Positions 10,187 to 19,580 of a stretch of 64,000 bases of DNA are shown here, in pieces. The notes under the pieces were generated by a model that worked only from the letters and a program-made list of their open reading frames with translations, did no database searches and had not been told where the DNA came from. Both the position numbers and the translations under genes were made by a program. Position 1 is the first letter of the stretch. Each line of letters starts with the position of its first letter. The stretch comes from Alphaproteobacteria bacterium MarineAlpha5_Bin12 (lineage in GTDB: Bacteria; Pseudomonadota; Alphaproteobacteria; HIMB59; GCA-002718135). The stretch covers positions 1 to 64,000 of the forward strand of contig PTKS01000001.1 of the NCBI GenBank assembly GCA_002937855.1, written 5' to 3'.

Positions 10187-10975
10187 TTAAGACATTCTTT
10201 CAGTATTACCGTCTACAGGAAAAATTTGTCCTGTAATGTTTTTAGATTCCTTTCCCATTAAAAAAACGCACATATTGGCTATATCTGATTTTGTTACAAA
10301 ACCTTTTATTGAGGTCATAGCTTCTAAATTTCTTCTTATAATTTTTTTATTGTTTTTTGTTGATTTTGCCATAGCTTCTATAACCTTTTCCATTCTAGGA
10401 CCAGATACGGATCCTGGACATATTGCATTTACTCTTATTTCATATTTTCCAAGTTCCATTGCCACAGTTTTAGTCAATCCGATAATGGCCCATTTACTAG
10501 CTGCATAAGGAGACCTTCTAGGAAATCCAAAAATACCCGCGGTAGAAGACAAATTAATTATTGAACCATTTTTAGATTTTTTCATAAGTGGTATAGCTTG
10601 TTTAAGAAAGTAAAAATGGCTAACAACATTTATATGAAGTGTGTTTGACCATTCTTTCGAGTCCATTTTTTCAATTAAACCTGTAGGACCAGCTATACCA
10701 ACATTATTTATAAGACAATCAATACTTTTAAATTTTTTTTTAATTTTTTTGAAAAATATAATTACCTCATTTTCATTTGCTACATTAATGTGTTCACAAA
10801 ATAATCTTTTATTATATAGGGAATTCTTATGAATATTATTAATATATTTTGTATCGATATCACAAATATATACGTATGCCCCAAGACTTAAAAATTTTTT
10901 AGCAATTTCCAAACCCAATCCTGAAGCTCCGGCAGATATGACTACTTTTTTTCCTTTAAAAGTTTTTAGAACCAT
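10187..10975 (-). CDS. SDR family oxidoreductase
   Basis: VVISAGASGLGLEIA; NNVGIAG; SAAG…YAASKWA. Confidence 0.85.
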   Translation of the reverse strand: MVLKTFKGKKVVISAGASGLGLEIAKKFLSLGAYVYICDIDTKYINNIHKNSLYNKRLFCEHINVANENEVIIFFKKIKKKFKSIDCLINNVGIAGPTGLIEKMDSKEWSNTLHINVVSHFYFLKQAIPLMKKSKNGSIINLSSTAGIFGFPRRSPYAASKWAIIGLTKTVAMELGKYEIRVNAICPGSVSGPRMEKVIEAMAKSTKNNKKIIRRNLEAMTSIKGFVTKSDIANMCVFLMGKESKNITGQIFPVDGNTERMS

Positions 10976-10980
10976 TGAGT

Positions 10981-12012
10981 TTAGGTTTTGGTAAGAGAAA
11001 ACGCTAATTCTTTTTCAGTGATATATCCTTTGGTATTTCCTTGTTTATCAACAACAACTATCGTGGATCTGTTTTCAAGAACTTCTGGTAAAAATTCTTC
11101 TATATAGATATCTTCATGAACTTTAAAAGTATTAGAAAGTGTTTTATCTTTTCCATTAAATTTTTCTGAAGATATCATAACAGTCTTTGCTCTTAAAACC
11201 TTAGAACGATTTACATCTTTAACAAAAGCTTTTACATAATCATCTGCTGGGTTTAAAATTATTTCTTCCGGCCTTCCTACTTGTACTAATTTTCCAGCAT
11301 TTAAAATCCCTATATGATCTCCTATTTTTAGAGATTCATCTAAATCATGCGTAATAAAAACTATTGTTTTTTTTAACTCCGATTGTAATTCTAAAAGTTG
11401 TTTTTGCATATCACTTCTTATTAAGGGATCTAAGGCACTAAATGCTTCATCCATTAAAAGAATTCCAGGATTCGGAGCTAAAGCTCTAGCCAACCCAACT
11501 CTTTGCTGCATACCTCCAGATAACTGACTTGGATATTGATGTTCAAATCCTTGTAATCCAACGGCTTGAATTTGAGATTGAGCAATTTCATTTCTTTCAT
11601 TTAATTCTTTACCTTGAATTTCCAAACCATATGCAACATTTTGAATAACTGTTTTGTGAGGAAATAATCCAAAGCGTTGAAATACCATGCTCATTTTACT
11701 TTTTCTAAAATCAATTAATTCTTGTTCTTTTAAATCCATTACATTTATGCCATCAACAAAAACTTTACCGTGTGTTGGATCTATCAATCTATTAATATGT
11801 CGAATCAAAGTAGATTTTCCAGAACCTGATAAACCCATACAAACAAAAGTTTCACCCTCTTCAATTTTAATCGAAACATCATCTAAACCAACTGTATGGC
11901 CAGTTTCTTCTAAAATTTCCTCTTTAGTAGCTCCATTTTGAACCATTGGAAGGACACTGGAAGGATCATTTCCAAAAATTTTATAAATGTTATTTATTTC
12001 AATTTTTGGCAT
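10981..12012 (-). CDS. proV: Glycine betaine/proline/carnitine-type ABC transporter ATP-binding protein
   Basis: GLSGSGKST, LSGGMQQRVGLARALA, LLMDEAFSALDP, C-terminal CBS-like tail; ATG at 12012 (MPKIEIN) preferred over track start 12066. Confidence 0.88.
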   Translation of the reverse strand: MPKIEINNIYKIFGNDPSSVLPMVQNGATKEEILEETGHTVGLDDVSIKIEEGETFVCMGLSGSGKSTLIRHINRLIDPTHGKVFVDGINVMDLKEQELIDFRKSKMSMVFQRFGLFPHKTVIQNVAYGLEIQGKELNERNEIAQSQIQAVGLQGFEHQYPSQLSGGMQQRVGLARALAPNPGILLMDEAFSALDPLIRSDMQKQLLELQSELKKTIVFITHDLDESLKIGDHIGILNAGKLVQVGRPEEIILNPADDYVKAFVKDVNRSKVLRAKTVMISSEKFNGKDKTLSNTFKVHEDIYIEEFLPEVLENRSTIVVVDKQGNTKGYITEKELAFSLTKT

Positions 12013-13030
12013 AATTTTTCTTTTTCTTTTTTGGAGGTTGTGTTCTTTCTTGTATTTTTTCACCATAAGCTTGTGTTATTCTGTCAAATACAATTGCTAA
12101 AAGAACTATTGCTAAACCAGCTTCAATAGAGGAGCCAACATTCAATTGTTGTAAACCCAATAAAACTTCATCTCCAAGACCTCTGGTTCCTATCATTGAT
12201 GCTATGACAACCATTGCTAAAGCCATCATAGTACACTGGTTAATACCTTGCATTATATTTGGCAAAGCAAGTGGTAATTGAACACCCCATAGCTTTTGTT
12301 TTTTATTTGCTCCAAATGACTCAGCAGCCTCTATAACTTCTTTATCAACAAGTCTTATACCCAAGTCTGTTAAACGTATAAGTGGTGGGCAAGAATATAT
12401 GAATATTCCTATAATTGCAGGTATAGCTCCAAGTCCAAATAGAATTATTCCTGGAATAAGATAGCAGAAACTTGGAATTACTTGCATTAAATCAAGAATG
12501 GGTAAGATGGCATTTCGAACTTTTGAATTTCGTGCCATTGCAATTCCTATTGGAATTCCAACTATGACACATAACAATATTCCTATTAAAACGATTGTGG
12601 TTGTTTCAATTGCTTTATCCCAGAAACGTGGATTTAAAAACCCTATACAGAAAAGACAAAAACCAACAAACATTGTTGTCCCAACTTTTTTTCCACTTGA
12701 AAAATAAGTAATTGCAACAACTAAAAGAATTACTAATGGCCAAGGTAAATCAACTAATAAATTTTTAATTATTGAATATGCTCTTAATAATGCATAACCA
12801 ATCGCATCAAAAATTAATCCATATTTTGCACTAAACCATCTCCAACCATCATTTATCCAAACCATAAAAGGTACATCTAGCCATTTAGGAAAATTATTTA
12901 ACCAGCCAAAATCTGTGAAGAGTTCTTTAACGCTATCAGGTTTTCTTTTTGATGAAAGATAGCTAACTACTATTAATCCAACAAAAATTGCTAAATAAAG
13001 GATATTAAGATATTTTGAATATTTTTTCAT
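11999..13030 (-). CDS. proW: Glycine betaine/proline-type ABC transporter permease
   Basis: GIPIGIAMARNSKVRNAILPILDLMQVIPSFCYLIP; EAAESFGANKKQKLWGVQLPLALPNIMQG (EAA loop). Confidence 0.9.
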   Translation of the reverse strand: MKKYSKYLNILYLAIFVGLIVVSYLSSKRKPDSVKELFTDFGWLNNFPKWLDVPFMVWINDGWRWFSAKYGLIFDAIGYALLRAYSIIKNLLVDLPWPLVILLVVAITYFSSGKKVGTTMFVGFCLFCIGFLNPRFWDKAIETTTIVLIGILLCVIVGIPIGIAMARNSKVRNAILPILDLMQVIPSFCYLIPGIILFGLGAIPAIIGIFIYSCPPLIRLTDLGIRLVDKEVIEAAESFGANKKQKLWGVQLPLALPNIMQGINQCTMMALAMVVIASMIGTRGLGDEVLLGLQQLNVGSSIEAGLAIVLLAIVFDRITQAYGEKIQERTQPPKKKKKNYAKN

Positions 13031-13050
13031 ATTACAGATTTTAATTTACT

Positions 13051-13070
13051 GGGGGGTTATTGAACCCCCC
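13051..13070 (-). terminator. Intercistronic stem-loop between proX- and proW-like genes
   Basis: GGGGGGTT-ATTG-AACCCCCC perfect 8-bp stem; no T-tract on the minus strand, so attenuator/stabiliser rather than full terminator. Confidence 0.75.
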
Positions 13071-13090
13071 TGTAAAACTTTAGTAATAAA

Positions 13091-14116
13091 TTATAAAGTG
13101 CCTCTTATTTTAGTTGCAACATCAGAAGGTACCCAGTCTAACCACTCAGAGTTATTTTCTAAATACCACATTGCTGTTGATTCCATATCTCCTCCTGACA
13201 CATCCACATAATAAGCTAGTAGATTATTAACTGTTTCAGTAGGTAAAGAGTAACCTTTTATGAACTCAGCTACTTCAGGATTTTCTGCAGCCCAATCAGC
13301 TCTTACTGTTTTTGTTAAAGCCATATCTTTATACTCGCATGCACATGAAGGTTTGTATGCTTCAAAGCCATTAGCTTTAATATCTTCTACAACAACTGAC
13401 ATATTTTGCCAACAATCTGAATCATACTTTGGCTCTTCAAGTCTGACCATATCTATTTCTGGCTTACCCATTAAACTTGTTGGAGTCCAATAGTAAGAAA
13501 ATACTGGCTTACCTTTTGCAAAACCACCCGCGATAGCAGCATCTAATGCGCCACCTGAACCTGGATCAAAATTTGTATACATTTCATCTAGTCCATACTC
13601 TTTTAGCTTAACATAATTAATTGTGTAACATGTCCAACCAGAGATACAACTTGTAAGTCTACCTTTTGATGGGTCTTCAGGATCTTTAAATAACTCCCAA
13701 ACTCCTGGTTTCTTCATGTCTTCAACACTTTTTAAACCATGAGCTTCTGCAGTTGCTCTATCCACCCAAAAAGCTTGTTCAGAAGCCGGTGTGTTAACAC
13801 CCATATGAATGATACTTCCATCTGCAAAGTGAGGTTTTAATAATTCTACTAAGTTATCTTCCCATAACTCAGTAATAACTTGAATTTGACCATCAAAAAA
13901 AGCAGCCATGATAGGCGTTGTGCTTCCTTTAGATACCTGAACATCACAGCCAAAACCTTTCTCAATTACATATGAAGCAATAGCTGTATGAACATTTGCA
14001 CTATCCCAGTCAAAATCACCAAGATGTGCGCTGCACTTTGCATTTGCACTTGTTGCATTTAAAGACAACCCAGCAGCAAATACTAAAGATGCAGATAAAA
14101 TTTTTAGAAATTTCAT
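13091..14116 (-). CDS. proX: Glycine betaine/carnitine-type ABC transporter substrate-binding protein
   Basis: Signal peptide MKFLKILSASLVFAAGLSLNATSANA; OpuAC-like domain; track start 14131, MKFLK at 14116 preferred. Confidence 0.88.
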   Translation of the reverse strand: MKFLKILSASLVFAAGLSLNATSANAKCSAHLGDFDWDSANVHTAIASYVIEKGFGCDVQVSKGSTTPIMAAFFDGQIQVITELWEDNLVELLKPHFADGSIIHMGVNTPASEQAFWVDRATAEAHGLKSVEDMKKPGVWELFKDPEDPSKGRLTSCISGWTCYTINYVKLKEYGLDEMYTNFDPGSGGALDAAIAGGFAKGKPVFSYYWTPTSLMGKPEIDMVRLEEPKYDSDCWQNMSVVVEDIKANGFEAYKPSCACEYKDMALTKTVRADWAAENPEVAEFIKGYSLPTETVNNLLAYYVDVSGGDMESTAMWYLENNSEWLDWVPSDVATKIRGTL

Positions 14117-14238
14117 GAAATTTCCTCCCAATTTAGTTTAAACTGTGCCTATTAAACAAAAATATAAGAATAAAACAACCCTTATTGATTAAAAATTTTG
14201 AAGTAATTGATTAATTATTAAGCTAAAAACAAAATAAT

Positions 14239-15135
14239 ATGCATTTTTTAAGTAAATATCCCAATTCTGCAGTTATATTTGCGAGTTTTATCTGGGGTAC
14301 TTATTGGATTCCTCTAAGATACATTAATCAAAATGGAAATGAATCTGTTTGGCCCCTATTTTTCGCATTTGGATTATTGTCACTTATTCTAATAAAAACA
14401 ATAATAAATTTAATCACAAAATTATTTTACAAGAATGATAGATACTTTATTTTAGGAAATTTTTTTGCAGCCCTAGCTATGGCTTTATATTCTGAGTCAT
14501 TGCTAAGGGGAGAAATAGCTGAAGTTGTAATTCTTTTTTATTTGTGTCCAGTATGGGGAACAATATTTGCTAAAATTTTTCTTAAACAAAACTTTAATCT
14601 TCAAAGATATATCTCGCTTATTTTAGGATTAATTGGATTAGAAATTATTCTTGGATTTGATCAAGGATATTTTTTTCCAAATTCATATACAGAATGGATT
14701 GCTCTTTTCGCAGGATTATCCTGGTCATTAGGGATAACTTTTTTTCATTTATCAAAACCATCAAGTGTAATTGAGAAAACCGCTTTTACATCATTTATAA
14801 TGGCTTTTATTTTTTTATTTATATCCTTTATCCCTGGAGGCAGGGAAGTGAATTTTGAATATCAAATTTATTTATCAGCAAATCTTTTAATTTGGATTGC
14901 ATTATTTTCTTTTTGTTGGCTTTTGCCGTCAATGTATTTGACTTATATAAGTGCGGAAATACTGGATCCTGGGAGAATTAATATTCTATTGATGTTTGAA
15001 GTTATAATTGGAATTTCAACTGCAGCATTATTAACAAATGAAGTTATAGGAATAAGAGAAGTTATTGGTGCAGTAATTGTAATATTTGCAGGTACAATAG
15101 ATTTAATAAAATTTAATAATTTTATTAGACATTAA
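14239..15135 (+). CDS. EamA/DMT family transporter
   Basis: 10-TM pattern, duplicated EamA repeats. Confidence 0.75.
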   Translation: MHFLSKYPNSAVIFASFIWGTYWIPLRYINQNGNESVWPLFFAFGLLSLILIKTIINLITKLFYKNDRYFILGNFFAALAMALYSESLLRGEIAEVVILFYLCPVWGTIFAKIFLKQNFNLQRYISLILGLIGLEIILGFDQGYFFPNSYTEWIALFAGLSWSLGITFFHLSKPSSVIEKTAFTSFIMAFIFLFISFIPGGREVNFEYQIYLSANLLIWIALFSFCWLLPSMYLTYISAEILDPGRINILLMFEVIIGISTAALLTNEVIGIREVIGAVIVIFAGTIDLIKFNNFIRH

Positions 15136-16027
15136 AAGGTTCTTTTTTTACGACTTGATTTGTATTAATTCTTTCTCTGTAAATAATGTAAATACCACTA
15201 ACAATAATTAAAAAACCTCCAAATAAAACTGTTGCTCTTGGTATTTCACCAAAAATAATGTAGCCCAAAATAATAACCCAAATAAAAGCAGAATATTCAA
15301 ATGGTGTTATTATAGCTGTCTCAGCTCTCTTAGCAGCTTGAGATAAAAAATAATGGCCTAAAGAACCCATAACACCAAGACTCAACAAAAAAATTAATTC
15401 TATACTATTGGGAATTTTAAAATCAGAAGGAAAAAATAAAATTGCTGTTGTTAAAAGTGCTAAAGAATAATAAAAAATTATTGAAATACTTGAATCAGTT
15501 TTCATAATAAATCTAAGTGAGAGATATGAAAATGCCATAAATACAGCTGAACCTATAGGTAGCAAAGATTCAATTTTAAATAGATCCGAACCAGGCTGAA
15601 CTATTACTAATACTCCAATGAAACCAAGAATTACTGCAGCCAGTCTTTTAATACCAAGCTTTTCGCCTAAAATAGGCACTGCAAGAACTGTAGCTATGAT
15701 TGGGCCACTATGAGCCAAAGCAACATTTTCAGAAAGCAGTAAAAATTTTAGGCCAAAAAAATAAAGCACCACAGTTGCTACAGCTGAAAAGGAACGAATC
15801 AAATGTGCAATTGGTTTAGTGGTCTTCAATGTTTTTATTCCAAATTTTAAAACCAACAAAATAGATATAATCATTCCACTAAAAGCCCTAAAAAAAATTA
15901 CTTCCCAAACTGGAAATTTTTGGTTTAACCATTTTACATTTACATCATTAACGCTTAAACAAAACATCCCCAAAATCATAAATAGAATTCCAATAAGTTG
16001 TTGATTATTTATATAAAATTTTTTCAT
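15125..16027 (-). CDS. EamA/DMT family transporter
   Basis: SVNDVNVKWLNQKFPVWEVIFFRAF EamA motif; 10-TM. Confidence 0.85.
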   Translation of the reverse strand: MKKFYINNQQLIGILFMILGMFCLSVNDVNVKWLNQKFPVWEVIFFRAFSGMIISILLVLKFGIKTLKTTKPIAHLIRSFSAVATVVLYFFGLKFLLLSENVALAHSGPIIATVLAVPILGEKLGIKRLAAVILGFIGVLVIVQPGSDLFKIESLLPIGSAVFMAFSYLSLRFIMKTDSSISIIFYYSLALLTTAILFFPSDFKIPNSIELIFLLSLGVMGSLGHYFLSQAAKRAETAIITPFEYSAFIWVIILGYIIFGEIPRATVLFGGFLIIVSGIYIIYRERINTNQVVKKEPFNV

Positions 16028-16075
16028 AAAACTGTTTACAAATATTTAATTTTACTTCAAGAATGAACTAAATTA

Positions 16076-17218
16076 ATGCACGATACAATAAAAATAAAAA
16101 ATATTAGTAATAATAAATCATCATTATCAATAGAATGGAATGATGGTGAAAAAAGTAATTTCAATTTTCTTTGGTTAAGGGATAATTGTCCTTCTGATAT
16201 TCATCCTACAGCAAGGGAACGTCAGTTTAACTTAAAAGATGTAAGTGAAAATATTAAACCTGAATCATTTAATTTAGAAAATAATAAAAAAATTAAAATT
16301 AAATGGAGCGAGGGTAATCATGTTAGCTTGTATGATATAGGCTGGCTTAGACGACATTGTTATACAATTAACAATAACAAAGAATATGTTTCTCCCTATA
16401 AATTATGGGATAAAAATCTTTCTCAAAATTTTGAAAAAATTACAGCGGAATATGAAGAAGTGATGGAGACTGAAGAAGGTTTGATTAAATGGTTAGAAAA
16501 ACTTCATCATTATGGAATTTGCATTGTAAAAAATACTGTAACTTCAAAAAACTCTGGATTTGAAATCTTAAAAAGAATTAGCCACACTAGACAAACATTT
16601 TTTGGGACACCTTTTGAAGTAATAAATATTCCTAATCCAAACAACCAAGCTTATACAGCAAAAGGCCTTTTTAATCATACCGATTTACCCTATTTTGAAT
16701 CAGCTCCAGGATATCAATTCTTACACTGTTTAGTTAACGATGCAACAGGTGGAAATTCTTCAATGGTAGACGCCTTTAAAGTTGCGGATTATTTTAAAAA
16801 AAATGATAAAGAAGTTTTTAAAACTTTAGTTGAAACTTCAGTAAAATTTACTAATAATGACTACACTCAAGAAACTATAAGAATAGGTCACTCCCCATTA
16901 ATTAATCTTAATAAAGACAATGATTACAATGATATTAGATTTAGTGTAGCTCAAATGGGTGTTTTAGACTGCGCCCCTGATGTAGTAGAAAAATTTTATA
17001 AATCTTATCAAAAATTTGCAAAATTATTACATAGTAAAGAATATCTTGTTGAATTTAAACTTGAAAAAGGTGATCTCTTTTGTTTTAACAACCGTAGAGT
17101 AGTTCATGGTAGGACTGAATTTAATCCAAATTCTGGTCATCGTCATTTGCAAGGATACTACATTGATAGAGATGAAATACTTGGTAGAATGAATTATCTT
17201 AAAAAAATGGAACTGTAA
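16076..17218 (+). CDS. Gamma-butyrobetaine hydroxylase-family Fe(II)/2-oxoglutarate dioxygenase (GBBH/TmpA-like)
   Basis: N-terminal DUF971-like domain (FLWLRDNCPSDIHPTARERQF) plus TauD domain (FNHTDLPYFESAPGYQFLHC…FNNRRVVHGR). Confidence 0.85.
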   Translation: MHDTIKIKNISNNKSSLSIEWNDGEKSNFNFLWLRDNCPSDIHPTARERQFNLKDVSENIKPESFNLENNKKIKIKWSEGNHVSLYDIGWLRRHCYTINNNKEYVSPYKLWDKNLSQNFEKITAEYEEVMETEEGLIKWLEKLHHYGICIVKNTVTSKNSGFEILKRISHTRQTFFGTPFEVINIPNPNNQAYTAKGLFNHTDLPYFESAPGYQFLHCLVNDATGGNSSMVDAFKVADYFKKNDKEVFKTLVETSVKFTNNDYTQETIRIGHSPLINLNKDNDYNDIRFSVAQMGVLDCAPDVVEKFYKSYQKFAKLLHSKEYLVEFKLEKGDLFCFNNRRVVHGRTEFNPNSGHRHLQGYYIDRDEILGRMNYLKKMEL

Positions 17219-17236
17219 TTATTTTTTTTAACTAAC

Positions 17237-18667
17237 TTATTTCCATCCACAAATAGTTTTGACTTCTAAATATTCCTCTAAACCCCAAATACCACCTTCT
17301 CGTCCATTACCTGATTGTCTATATCCTCCAAAAGGTGTCCCCGGATCAGAACTTTTACCATTAATATAAACTCCACCTGATCTAAATTTTTTTGCTACTC
17401 TTTTAGCTTTTTCTTTATCTTCTGTCTGAACATAATTTCCTAACCCGTATGAAGTATCATTTGCAATATCTATCGCTTGATCTTCATTTTCAAAAGGAAT
17501 GATTGATAATACTGGGCCAAAAATTTCTTCTTTTGCAATTCTCATATCATTTGATACGTCAGTAAAAATAGTTGGGCGAATAAAATATCCTTTATTTAAT
17601 CCAGTTGGTCTATCAGGACCTCCTGCAACTAATGTGGCACCTTCATTAATTCCACTTTTTATCAAATCTTGTATTTTATCAAATTGAATTTTGGATACTA
17701 CAGGCCCTATATGATCACCATTTTTTTCAGCTAGATCAACTTTTATATTGTTTGCCTGATCTGCAGCTTCCTTAATAGCTCTTTCATATATACTTTTTTC
17801 CACAAGCATACGTGTAGGTGCATCACAAGATTGTCCTGAGTTGCTCATTATATTTTTTACCCCATCTTTTACTGCATCAGGATAAGAGTCTGCAAAAATT
17901 ATATTTCCTCCCTTACCACCTAGTTCTAAACAAACTCTTTTGATTGTATCAGCAGAATTTTTTGTAATAAGTTTTCCAGCTCTAGTAGATCCCGTAAATG
18001 AAACCATATCAATATCAGGGTGGCTAGATATTTGAGTTCCTACACCCTCTCCATTACCATTAACTAAATTAAAAACTCCCTTTGGAAATCCTGCTTCATT
18101 TATCATTTCTGTAAATAACATACCTGACAGAGGAGCAATTTCTGATGGTTTTAAAATCATAGTACATCCAGTAGCTAATGCAGGAATAACTTTGAGGGTT
18201 ATTTGATTAATTGGCCAATTCCAAGGTGTAATTAATCCACATACACCAATTGGCTCATAAGCAATATGATTGTCAGAGCCTTCTTCAAAAGATTTTTCAA
18301 ATTCAAATTTTTCAAGTCTTTTAATAAAGTCCTTAATATGAGATGCTCCAGAGCTAGTTTGGGCACTGCTCGCCCAATCCATAGGAGCTCCCATTTCCAT
18401 GGAAATTACTTCAGTCATTTTTTCCCAATTAGATTTATATATTTCATACAATTTTTTAAGAAGTGAAAGTCTTTCATTTTTTGAGGTATTACTCCAAGTT
18501 GAAAAGGCTTTTTTTGCAGATGCTACTGCAGAATTTGTATCTCCAAAATCACCTAATGAAATTATAGCGCATACTTTTTCTGTAGAAGGATCGATTACCT
18601 CAAAATCATTAGACTTTAATGGCTCTACCCACTGCCCGTTTATATAAAATTTTCTTTTATCTAGCAT
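17237..18667 (-). CDS. Aldehyde dehydrogenase family protein
   Basis: TPWNWPINQITLKVIPALATGCTMILKPSE, LELGGKGGNI, NSGQSCDAPTRM catalytic Cys. Confidence 0.9.
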   Translation of the reverse strand: MLDKRKFYINGQWVEPLKSNDFEVIDPSTEKVCAIISLGDFGDTNSAVASAKKAFSTWSNTSKNERLSLLKKLYEIYKSNWEKMTEVISMEMGAPMDWASSAQTSSGASHIKDFIKRLEKFEFEKSFEEGSDNHIAYEPIGVCGLITPWNWPINQITLKVIPALATGCTMILKPSEIAPLSGMLFTEMINEAGFPKGVFNLVNGNGEGVGTQISSHPDIDMVSFTGSTRAGKLITKNSADTIKRVCLELGGKGGNIIFADSYPDAVKDGVKNIMSNSGQSCDAPTRMLVEKSIYERAIKEAADQANNIKVDLAEKNGDHIGPVVSKIQFDKIQDLIKSGINEGATLVAGGPDRPTGLNKGYFIRPTIFTDVSNDMRIAKEEIFGPVLSIIPFENEDQAIDIANDTSYGLGNYVQTEDKEKAKRVAKKFRSGGVYINGKSSDPGTPFGGYRQSGNGREGGIWGLEEYLEVKTICGWK

Positions 18668-18737
18668 TAGTAATAAAATTATATACTAATTAATAACAAA
18701 TATATAATAATTTGCATATTGAAATTATCTAAAAACA

Positions 18738-19580
18738 ATGGCAAAAGAATGTATGGAAATCAATTTATTATCTGGAGCATTAGGAGCTGAAATAGGTGGT
18801 ATAAGCTTAAAAGATACTTCAATAGAAAATCATAAAAAAATTAATGATTTGTTATTAGAACATAAAGTAATTTTTTTTAGAGATCAGAACATAAGCCCAG
18901 AAGAACAAATAAAACTGGCGAGTTGTTTTGGTCCAGTAGAAAAACATGTTTACGTTAAAGGTCGTAAAGAATATCCCGAAATTATAAGAATAATTAAAGA
19001 ACCTGATGAAAAAAATCAATGGGGTGAAAATTGGCACAGTGATGTGAGCTACAATCCAAAACCAACAAAAGCTGTCATTTTAAAGTCTATTAAAATACCT
19101 CCTGTTGGAGGTGACACTGTTTTTTCTAATATGGAGCTAGCTTGGGAAACTTTAGATCAAGACATAAAAGATAAAATAAAAGACAAAAAGGCTATTCACA
19201 GTTCATTAGGCGCGGCTTTTTTTGTAAATGATTATAAAGCTATGGAGGGAAATGGTAATTATGATGAATATTCAAATGAACACCCAATAGTTAGAACCCA
19301 CCCTGAAACAGGAAAAAAAATATTATTTGTAAATTGGACATATACAAAAAAAATTGTAGGAATGGAAAAAAATGAAAGTGATGAAATACTCTATAAAATT
19401 TTCAAACATCAAGAAAGACTTGATTTAACTTGTAGGTTTAGATGGACAACAAATGCAGTGGCTATTTGGGATAATAGAAGTGTCAATCATTATGCAATAG
19501 CAGATTTTTTTCCTGGTAGAGGCCTGGGTTACGAAAGAATTATGGACAGAATAGCAATAGAAGGTGATAAGCCTAATTAA
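18738..19580 (+). CDS. TauD/TfdA family 2OG-Fe(II) dioxygenase
   Basis: VIFFRDQNISPEEQIKLA; NWHSDVSYNPKP (HxD); RFRWTTNAVAIWDNRSVNHYA (distal His). Confidence 0.88.
   Translation: MAKECMEINLLSGALGAEIGGISLKDTSIENHKKINDLLLEHKVIFFRDQNISPEEQIKLASCFGPVEKHVYVKGRKEYPEIIRIIKEPDEKNQWGENWHSDVSYNPKPTKAVILKSIKIPPVGGDTVFSNMELAWETLDQDIKDKIKDKKAIHSSLGAAFFVNDYKAMEGNGNYDEYSNEHPIVRTHPETGKKILFVNWTYTKKIVGMEKNESDEILYKIFKHQERLDLTCRFRWTTNAVAIWDNRSVNHYAIADFFPGRGLGYERIMDRIAIEGDKPN

Noticed and set aside
14135-14144. AGTTTAAACT palindrome upstream of proX
   Set aside because: Only 10 bp of AT-rich sequence; expected by chance at this composition.
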